Below the pieces are notes generated by a model. That model was given only the letters and a program-made list of their open reading frames with translations, had not been told where the DNA came from and did not search any database. A stretch of DNA of 58,156 nt from CAZVWJ01 sp964631325. GTDB taxonomy: Bacteria; T1Sed10-126. A program made the translations under genes and the position numbers. Positions 43,901 to 50,267 of this stretch are shown in pieces. Each line of letters opens with the position of its first letter. The stretch's first letter is position 1. The stretch lies in assembly GCA_964631325.1 (NCBI GenBank), contig CAZVWJ010000014.1:1-58156 (forward strand), given 5' to 3'.

Positions 43901-45890
43901 TAATAACAGGTATCCCTTTCTGAACAGCCCGCTGTTTACTGACAATTTTCATTATATTTCCATCGGTCACCCGGGCTAAACTTTTGATGTCCAGGATTGT
44001 ATCCAACGCTTTTAAAGCGGTAACGTCCTCCAGGTGAACGGTCACTTTCATTTCCTGCAAGGGGACTCCCTGGGCTTCTTCGGAAAGAGCTATGTCCCAG
44101 CCGGCAATTTCAGCTAGAGTTCGGAGGACATCCTGGAGATTAGCCTGTTTAAAATCAACGGAAAGTAACTGCGGCTGACCGTGAATGAGAAAGGTAGTCT
44201 TTAAATTTTCACGATCGGGCCGGCGAACAATAGCCTCCACTTCATTCTTACGCTGATCGGAAGATATCTGGTAGGAGTCAACCTCTACCCGGCCATTCTT
44301 GTCAGTTCGAGCCGTCCGTTGAACCCCCCGTAAGTCCAGGTCCACGTCAAGCATCCCTTTACCTGATTTCTCCCCAAACCGGACCCGGACACCCGGCACG
44401 GGATTTCCGTAAGTATCCTGCACTTCTACAACCAGGGGCTCGGGAACTTCCTGACCTAACTGGGCCTGCTGTTGATCTCCGGAAACCTTAATTAATTTTT
44501 CCGGTTTGCCGGCCTGAACAATTGCTCTAAATTTCAGACTAAGTCCGTATTTCGGAACAAACGCTTCAATAATATTTTCACCGGCAATCTGCCCGGCGAA
44601 AAATCTAGCCCGGGCAAAACCTTGTTCATTAGTCTGAGTCGTGGATTGTAAACCCGGTTGATTTAAATTAGCATCTACTTTTCCATCCCCACTGAGAACC
44701 TTGTAAACTATTTTTGTCGCAGCCACGGACTTATCATCACCAGTAAGGCTGACTGTTAATGGTATGTTAGCCGCTTCCTGGATTTTAACTTTCTGAGTTT
44801 TTCCACTAATCTTTCGCAAAGTCATTTCCGGGCCGGCTTGTTTCTCTTTAAGATCCCCGGCAGTTTCACCGGCAGTAGTTTTAGCCGCTAATGCGTCTCC
44901 TCCCGTCTCCGCAGGTGGCATATCCTTTTCCTCTGGCCAGATATCAACGATCAGCCGGCGTCCCGGGCTTTTACGACGAATCCGGTAATTCTCGTTCCAT
45001 TTTTTAAGGTCAATTACTACCCGGGTGGTATTTATAGGATTGATTCGATATTGACTGTGGCGAATCCGTGCTACGTCCCCCAACTCCACGGAAAGCGGAG
45101 AAGTCGGTAATTTATCCACGGAATTAGGAACATCCACAATTATCATAGGAGGATTGTAAATCCGGGAAGAAATAAAACTAACGCTTCCGGAAGCAATTAT
45201 TTTGAGTCGCAATCTTTTTTCATATTTTTCTACTTCCACGCCGTAAATTGCCTGTTCCCCCGGCGCCGGCTGGGAGTAGTCCTGATTGTAAAATTTTATT
45301 TTATCTTTCGGGGATTCACTTGAAGGCTTCGAAACCCGGGCGGGGGATTGTTTTCGCTCCTTTTCAGGTACAGGTGAAAAATCCGGAATGTCAGTATCGC
45401 TCTGCCCGGGGGAAGTTTCTCCGGAGTCCGGCTTTATTTTAGCTAATGTTTTTCCCGGAGCGGTTTTTTTTGTTTTACTCTCTTGCTTTGCAGTTTTGAG
45501 GGGCCCGGTTTCATCATTCTCCCCGGAAACCTGTTGCTGTTTAGAAGAGGACTGCGATGACCTGGACTCAACCGGCATTCGACGGGAAATACTATCCTGT
45601 GTTTCCACGTCAGAAGAATCAAGATCGGAAGGTTCTCCGCCCAGTTCTTCGAACAAACGCCGCTCCCGCTGGTGATCCGGATTTCGAGCTAAAATTTTCC
45701 GAAGAATACTACGCGCTTTATTATCATGCCCCTGGACATATTCACTGACAGCACGGGTAAATTCTACTTTTTTTGCAGTAGCTCGGTCAGGGGCCGGATT
45801 AAAACAAATTAGAAAAAATACAAACAAACCGAATAAAATTAAAGCGGCTCTTTTAAACTGGCTTGAAAAAAGAATGGCTGACGGTTGCAT
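40935..45890 (-). CDS. pilQ: Giant PilQ secretin with C-terminal ComEA-like HhH modules
   Basis: This is the outer-membrane secretin for type IV pili and probably DNA uptake. It has 1651 residues, about twice the usual PilQ length. Order: signal segment (15-35); TPR-like helices (42-85); disordered linker (86-205); AMIN domain (213-320); two Ig-like domains (about 375-570, with QDTYGNPVPGVRVRFGE); secretin/TonB N0 domain (577-655); multiple NolW-type N domains (675-1185); secretin core (about 1187-1435, with VKDGQTVVIGGLIQEQ and IPVLGYLF). After the core come two ComEA-like HhH modules (1484-1524, with RAKNIVRYRNGRGPFRSLDE; 1526-1592, with INLNTVAMEDLLQLRGI) and a Ser/Gln/Glu-rich tail. It ends the pilM-O-P series. 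Confidence 0.94.
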   Translation of the reverse strand: MQPSAILFSSQFKRAALILFGLFVFFLICFNPAPDRATAKKVEFTRAVSEYVQGHDNKARSILRKILARNPDHQRERRLFEELGGEPSDLDSSDVETQDSISRRMPVESRSSQSSSKQQQVSGENDETGPLKTAKQESKTKKTAPGKTLAKIKPDSGETSPGQSDTDIPDFSPVPEKERKQSPARVSKPSSESPKDKIKFYNQDYSQPAPGEQAIYGVEVEKYEKRLRLKIIASGSVSFISSRIYNPPMIIVDVPNSVDKLPTSPLSVELGDVARIRHSQYRINPINTTRVVIDLKKWNENYRIRRKSPGRRLIVDIWPEEKDMPPAETGGDALAAKTTAGETAGDLKEKQAGPEMTLRKISGKTQKVKIQEAANIPLTVSLTGDDKSVAATKIVYKVLSGDGKVDANLNQPGLQSTTQTNEQGFARARFFAGQIAGENIIEAFVPKYGLSLKFRAIVQAGKPEKLIKVSGDQQQAQLGQEVPEPLVVEVQDTYGNPVPGVRVRFGEKSGKGMLDVDLDLRGVQRTARTDKNGRVEVDSYQISSDQRKNEVEAIVRRPDRENLKTTFLIHGQPQLLSVDFKQANLQDVLRTLAEIAGWDIALSEEAQGVPLQEMKVTVHLEDVTALKALDTILDIKSLARVTDGNIMKIVSKQRAVQKGIPVITPEELKDYPGNNMVTVTYKLRFLQANSGLAGKLQEALMAPESSIIADESSNALVVTDLVNNQRRLNQIINQIDRPDQLFEVRVFELEYRDAEKLANNIKSLLPTGQGNVVPSKGTNSMLIFADPSLMNRIEKLVNALDSSGALLDNFRVVRLEGYDVTQIARQVNAVLGLQTVPLEKILNFDVEIEDPEDLNKMLKEGRSIELDSLLSSASIIPLESVDRIMIFGPKDIRETAVKMINQLKRDAGQYLRRRTWRWITVNNLPLQEAKSLINRMGGITIQTQLPASRAFLLSSESKEKINEVEKFLNRVDKDVSFENGREIIVYSPQYVDPSQLGSDLESYYEDLRKANMAAAGGGGGSSEAPPRILYQGDNNIVLVVSPSEAGFLRRLLNKLDSNLTKNQAVLTYSPKHLEPSDLSSELDDKNIGTLMYEGDNRISLLVPATQKEEIREIIEKIDAPSYTTRVYYLRHTRASEIIKSLQTIQKDMDLNVTFSADAVTNSIIYSAPRVAQEEVKNIISRLDRWQKQVYIEGIILEYSMNRGTELGNQMIVNPQSPATSENQEASVTYSGNVIQNFSAATRAQSGEAGLQLLGDGTFNAILNQDDFQAIFSALASKSNSEILAKPLITAINNEQASIRVGDEQQIRIERTTDQGVVSSLQSVSAFTELRVTPTITRDRYVLMDLMISSDDFTTPKAANVQTQTTRRTTQNSILVKDGQTVVIGGLIQEQENTTSSGIPYLKEIPVLGYLFESYSTDTTKRELVVFLTPHVIESPAEARRATKGVSDELRQITPMPVNLNISRVDQIARMQGLSPEKGKDSIRLQRAKNIVRYRNGRGPFRSLDELLKVSGINEKILNNIAYKANVKINLNTVAMEDLLQLRGIDVKAARAVIQARKRRKIFSSLSTVRKVLLKSGISPDYYKNYLRPIFYITAGSEPGSSSEEKTEKNEAGPSTSQSSSNKKQGTNSNNTSKSESQDNRQSLPELKNLSK

Positions 45891-45906
45891 GAAAATAGTT
45901 CCCCAT

Positions 45907-48900
45907 TTACTGGTTGATTACGTCTTCAATTCGCTCCAGGCGATGACGCAGTCGATTAGCATAAGAGTTATCCGGGTTTTCTTCCAAAAATAGCTTTAAT
46001 TTCTTGCGCGCCTGATCAAACTCTCGGTCGCTAATTAATTTCTGTATGTCGTTTAAAGTAGGCAATTTCGTATGAACCCTATTTAATTGTAAAGTGAGTA
46101 GATTGTTTTCCAAAGTTTTTTCCACGCCTACCCGCTGCCGGGGAAAAATCCTTAAAACTACTTTCGGCAGTGGAAAAGTTCCCACCTGCCTTTGAGCAAT
46201 TTTCTTAATAAACCAGTTGTGGTAGGAACGATAGCTGGAGTCAGTCGGCAAAATAGCGGGATGAAATACAACGTCAAATCGACGGTTCCGCGGCTTTTCT
46301 TTGATTTTAACCTGAGGTTTGCCTGTAAAAACAGCATAAAGGTGAGCAGAATCGGGATTACGACTAATAAAGACCCGTTCGACCACTGGAGCTTCCAGTG
46401 CACGAGGAAAAGGTTCGGCGGAAAGTGAAATCTTACCGCTACGAGGATAAATCAAGTAAATGTTTGCCCGACCGTCTTTGAAAAGAGAAGTAGATATTTT
46501 TGTCGGACTGACCCGCTCAAATCCTTCGGTTCTCAGCCGAACTCCATTAAAATCAGTTGGAAGTTCTTTCACCCGGTTACCGAATTGGTCATAAACCGTA
46601 ATCCGGGAGGAAAAAGGTTGGCCGGCTTCAACGCGGGCGGGCGCTTGCACCCGAAAATGCTGGGGGGCCCCAGCCTGAACCAAAATAGTGTCCGAGGAAG
46701 ATTTAATCCCCTGGCTCCGAGCTACCAGTTGAAGCGGCCCCGCCTGATGATATTCCAGAGTAGTCTCCGTGGTGCCATTAACAAAATCACGAAAATGTAG
46801 CTTCTTACCCTCCCACTGGTTATTGCCGGCTGGGCTTGCGCTAACCTTTACTTCACCCTGCCTGGTATTTAAATCCTGAATTAAATTCCCAAACTTATCC
46901 TCGGCTTCAATTCGCAACGGAAAAGAATGATCCGCCGATACTTCACCCGGAGTAGCCAGTGAGAAATTAGCAAGTTTACCCGGCTGAATGCTAATCGGAG
47001 CAGAAACCCCCAACTCTTTCCCCCGGCTATTCACCACCCGTAGAGCCAACCCCTCCGCTATAAAATATTTTAACTGGACTGTAAAGGCCGGCGCCTCAAT
47101 AATCTCTGAAGTAACTTTTTTAGGTTGCACTTCCCCGCTTCCCGTAGAAAGTATCCGCAAGGCAGAAAGTTCGGTGGGAACTTCCCGGAGCGGGTTACCA
47201 TACAGGTCTTGCAGTTGAATAGCTACTTCAAATGATTCCCCGGCCGTCACCTGTCCCGGCGTCCTTACTGCTACATGGTCAAATCCCGCCGGTATAATTT
47301 CTATCGGCTTACTTTTATTGCGAATATTAAACTTCGAGTATTCGGCAAAAATCAGAACAGTATCAGCTTCTTCCCTCCAGAAACTCAATTGTTTCCGGCC
47401 ATTTACAAATTCTCCGGGGGAAATTTTTTTAACCTGGACCGCCTGGCCATCTTTCAACCCCGTCTGTATTTTCCCGGCCAGATTAGAAGGATCTTTGATT
47501 TTATTGCCGAATTTATCCGTGAGAGTAAAGGTAACCGGAAATTTAACCCCGGCCTTCACTTGCCCGGGAACATCAACCCTGACCTCCCCCGGTTCAGCGG
47601 GTGTCACCCGAATTAAATCGCTGGTTCGACGTATTTCCCGGCGGGAACTCTGAACAACTAATTTAATATTCCGGGCCGAAGTGTAACTGAACTTAGCCGT
47701 TGCTCTCCCCTGCTTGAACTCAGAGGGGCTTAGATTAATTTGCTTCTCAGGTTCATTTCGAACAAAAATCGCCAGCGTGTCACCTGTTTTAGAAAACCGT
47801 CGGACTCGATTCCCATAAGTGTCACGAGCCGTCACCTGGAAACTAAATTTATCACCGGCAGTTACTTCGACGGGCACTTCAATTCCAAAATTAGCCACTT
47901 TCCCGGCCTGACAGCGCAGCATGGTGCTCTGTCCTCCTACCGGGGAGGCACGATCCTCCACCTGAAGGCGAAACGACTCCGCTTTATCATAAGTAAAACG
48001 GGTGAAGGTCACCCCGTCCACAAACTCTTCGGGCGGAATGTAGCTTGGCTTTACCTGGCCTGAGGCCGTAGATTCAACGTCAATTCCTCCCCCGATTTCC
48101 GAATAATTATCAATGATATTTCCGTATTTATCCCGGGCCTCAATAGCTGCCCGAAATGGTTCGGCCGCATTTACTTTACGGGGAACAGAAACAGTTAACT
48201 CAGAAAGAGCGGCCGGGACAACCTGTATCGTTTCAGAAATACTTTTTATCTCGTTTACCTCATCTTCCACAATTAGTTTAATTTCCTCGGCAACACGATA
48301 AGAAACTGAAACTTGTAGTTTCCCCTGTCGAATTTGCCGTACTGGCAAAAACTCTGGAACCGGTTTGGCCATCCCGGTTGATTTCAACATTAAACCGTTG
48401 GTCATATTTTTATAGCGATAAACTCGATTGCCGTGGGCATCGAGAACTTTTATGGCCAGAGAAAAGTCAGCACCGGCCCGAACGGTGTCCGGTGTGTCAA
48501 GCACAAACCTGTCCGGGGGACCCGGCCGTATCATAATCGACTCTGACCAACCGGAAGCTACATGTTCTTCTTCTTTGGCCTGAATTCTAATTTCCTCGGC
48601 ACTATTATAAGCCACGGAAAGGGTCAACCGCCCCTGCTTAAATTGGCCTGAAGAAAGAACCCGCTTCGAAAGTTTACCGGAACCCGTAGTGGAAAGAATA
48701 ATTTTTCTCTTTAATTCATCATAATTTTTAACTATATTACCTTCCGGATCGACAACAGTTAATTGAACAGAAAAATTAACACCGGCCTGGGCGGCAGGGG
48801 GGGCTTTAATTTTTATCTGGCTTGGCTGGCCTGGCTGGACGGTTACAGCCTGGACCGGAGCAAAACAAAAGACAGAAAGCAAAAGGGAGAAAAAAACTAA

Positions 48901-48936
48901 TCCCGAGAATCGGATACCTCTGGTAATCACAGTCAT
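45907..48936 (-). CDS. Secreted protein with eight Ig-like repeats and an AMIN-like domain
   Basis: The protein of about 1009 residues has a signal peptide (VFFSLLLSVFCFAPVQA) and eight repeats of about 100 residues. Each has the form P-x5-V-x-V-P-x-x-V-x-A-G-x-x-F, then D-x-Y-G-N (for example ARDKYGNIID, ARDTYGNRV, QLQDLYGNPL, EAEDKFGNLI), resembling Big/invasin-type Ig domains. From about residue 855 there is an AMIN-like segment (LYAVFTGKPQVKIKEKP to LPKVVLRIFPRQRVGVE) and a TPR-like end (REFDQARKKLKLFLEENPDN). These parts echo the pilQ N-terminus. It lies between pilP and pilQ, 16 bases from pilQ, so it is probably part of the secretin assembly. A GTG at 48930 is an alternative start. Confidence 0.82.
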   Translation of the reverse strand: MTVITRGIRFSGLVFFSLLLSVFCFAPVQAVTVQPGQPSQIKIKAPPAAQAGVNFSVQLTVVDPEGNIVKNYDELKRKIILSTTGSGKLSKRVLSSGQFKQGRLTLSVAYNSAEEIRIQAKEEEHVASGWSESIMIRPGPPDRFVLDTPDTVRAGADFSLAIKVLDAHGNRVYRYKNMTNGLMLKSTGMAKPVPEFLPVRQIRQGKLQVSVSYRVAEEIKLIVEDEVNEIKSISETIQVVPAALSELTVSVPRKVNAAEPFRAAIEARDKYGNIIDNYSEIGGGIDVESTASGQVKPSYIPPEEFVDGVTFTRFTYDKAESFRLQVEDRASPVGGQSTMLRCQAGKVANFGIEVPVEVTAGDKFSFQVTARDTYGNRVRRFSKTGDTLAIFVRNEPEKQINLSPSEFKQGRATAKFSYTSARNIKLVVQSSRREIRRTSDLIRVTPAEPGEVRVDVPGQVKAGVKFPVTFTLTDKFGNKIKDPSNLAGKIQTGLKDGQAVQVKKISPGEFVNGRKQLSFWREEADTVLIFAEYSKFNIRNKSKPIEIIPAGFDHVAVRTPGQVTAGESFEVAIQLQDLYGNPLREVPTELSALRILSTGSGEVQPKKVTSEIIEAPAFTVQLKYFIAEGLALRVVNSRGKELGVSAPISIQPGKLANFSLATPGEVSADHSFPLRIEAEDKFGNLIQDLNTRQGEVKVSASPAGNNQWEGKKLHFRDFVNGTTETTLEYHQAGPLQLVARSQGIKSSSDTILVQAGAPQHFRVQAPARVEAGQPFSSRITVYDQFGNRVKELPTDFNGVRLRTEGFERVSPTKISTSLFKDGRANIYLIYPRSGKISLSAEPFPRALEAPVVERVFISRNPDSAHLYAVFTGKPQVKIKEKPRNRRFDVVFHPAILPTDSSYRSYHNWFIKKIAQRQVGTFPLPKVVLRIFPRQRVGVEKTLENNLLTLQLNRVHTKLPTLNDIQKLISDREFDQARKKLKLFLEENPDNSYANRLRHRLERIEDVINQ

Positions 48937-49076
48937 CAACCTTCATTTCCATAGTTCGTCTGCAGTCGCGCGCTTGAAAGATAGTGTATTAAACTAAAAA
49001 AAACAACATATTGCAAGGAACCTGTATATTACACTAAATCACACCGGAACTTGCCGGATTTTCTCAGGGAAAATTT

Positions 49077-49721
49077 TCAATATTGGTGAATAAATCGCCG
49101 AATTTCCTCGGACATTTGATCCATCTTGAATTGCAGAGAAGTAACCTGGTGTTCAGGTTTTTTCAGACGAATCTCAGTATCACTGATGGCCACCACCCGA
49201 ATTTCAGTGTCTTTTAAGTAATCCCCCTCCCGGGCAACATAAGTTTTTCCCTTTTCCACGTCTTTAATAACACCAATTCCGGTATCCTCTTTGCCAACAA
49301 TCCGGCCCATTACTTCAAAACCGGTGATCGGCGGTAAAACCCGTTTTTGCTGGGTATCACTTTTATCCGCTGATAATTTTTGGGGTTTGGCGGGCCCCGG
49401 ACCACTTTTCATTCGTTCAGCCAGAGAGACGAAAAGATCAGTCCCCTCTAACTCTGTATATCGTTCGGGAAAAGCTTTTGTTTCTTCCGGAGGTTCAACT
49501 TCGATTTCTGCCAGTGAAGGCAAATTACGAAGTTTTTTCTTCTGCTCCTCATAACCACCTGTTTTTCGAATATCATGTTTTTTGTGAAAATTCCGGCGAC
49601 TGGTATAAACATAAAATAAATACCCACCCAGCACCACGTCTATTACAAATAAAGCGATAACTGCAGCAATTAGCCAATCCACGTTTTCATTGACTGTCTC
49701 CCACAGATCAGCAAAATCCAT
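49077..49721 (-). CDS. pilP: PilP-like type IV pilus periplasmic protein
   Basis: The 214-residue protein has one membrane segment (about residues 14-38), a charged linker, and a C-terminal PilP/GspC-like beta domain: FEVMGRIVGKEDTGIGVIKD, then YVAREGDYLKDTEIRVVAIS and EIRLKKPEHQ. PilP links the inner-membrane PilNO frame to the secretin. Classical PilP is a lipoprotein, whereas this one has a transmembrane anchor, as in GspC. Its ATG shares one base with the pilO stop (TAATG). Confidence 0.82.
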   Translation of the reverse strand: MDFADLWETVNENVDWLIAAVIALFVIDVVLGGYLFYVYTSRRNFHKKHDIRKTGGYEEQKKKLRNLPSLAEIEVEPPEETKAFPERYTELEGTDLFVSLAERMKSGPGPAKPQKLSADKSDTQQKRVLPPITGFEVMGRIVGKEDTGIGVIKDVEKGKTYVAREGDYLKDTEIRVVAISDTEIRLKKPEHQVTSLQFKMDQMSEEIRRFIHQY

Positions 49722-50266
49722 TACCCATCACTCTGTTGCTTCATAATATAGACAGCAAGGGACAAACTAACGTTAAACTGCTTGTTTTCAGTAGGCTTAA
49801 TACTGATCTTCTGAATATCAATCAACCGCTCCATGTTGTTATACTGCCAGAGCAGACGCGCCAAATCGCCCAGCGTGATTTGTTCGAATTCAGCATTAAT
49901 AGAACGCATCTTAACCATTTTTTTGGACCGCGTACTCCCCCGGGAAAAATTTACAATTTTCTTCTTGGGAATTTCCGAAGCGCCGGCTTTCTGTTCAAGC
50001 GTAGCAAGTAAATCAAAAAATTCACCCTGCTCGGGTAACTTGCGCTGGGCTTTCTTTAATTTTCGGCGAACATTGCGAACATCTTCAATAAGACTATCCA
50101 ACCGGTCCGCTTTGCGTCGGGCTTCCTTAATTCGCTGAACGTTCTTTTCAATTTTTCCTTCCCATTCCACAAAACTGTTCCAACGGGGTAAAACCAGATA
50201 ATAAAATCCCACGCCAGCCGCAGCTATACCCAGAAAAATAACCATGATTTTTTCTCGCTTTTCCAC
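49721..50266 (-). CDS. pilO: PilO-like inner-membrane alignment protein
   Basis: The 181-residue protein has a short cytoplasmic end, one membrane segment (about residues 9-26), a coiled-coil (NVQRIKEARRKADRLDSLIE, LKKAQRKLPEQGEFFDLLA), and a ferredoxin-like C-terminus (FEQITLGDLARLLWQYNNME to FNVSLSLAVYIM), typical of PilO/GspM. It starts at a GTG with AGGAG upstream, two bases after the PilM-PilN fusion. Overlap with pilP indicates tight coupling. Confidence 0.85.
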   Translation of the reverse strand: MEKREKIMVIFLGIAAAGVGFYYLVLPRWNSFVEWEGKIEKNVQRIKEARRKADRLDSLIEDVRNVRRKLKKAQRKLPEQGEFFDLLATLEQKAGASEIPKKKIVNFSRGSTRSKKMVKMRSINAEFEQITLGDLARLLWQYNNMERLIDIQKISIKPTENKQFNVSLSLAVYIMKQQSDG

Positions 50267-50267
50267 G

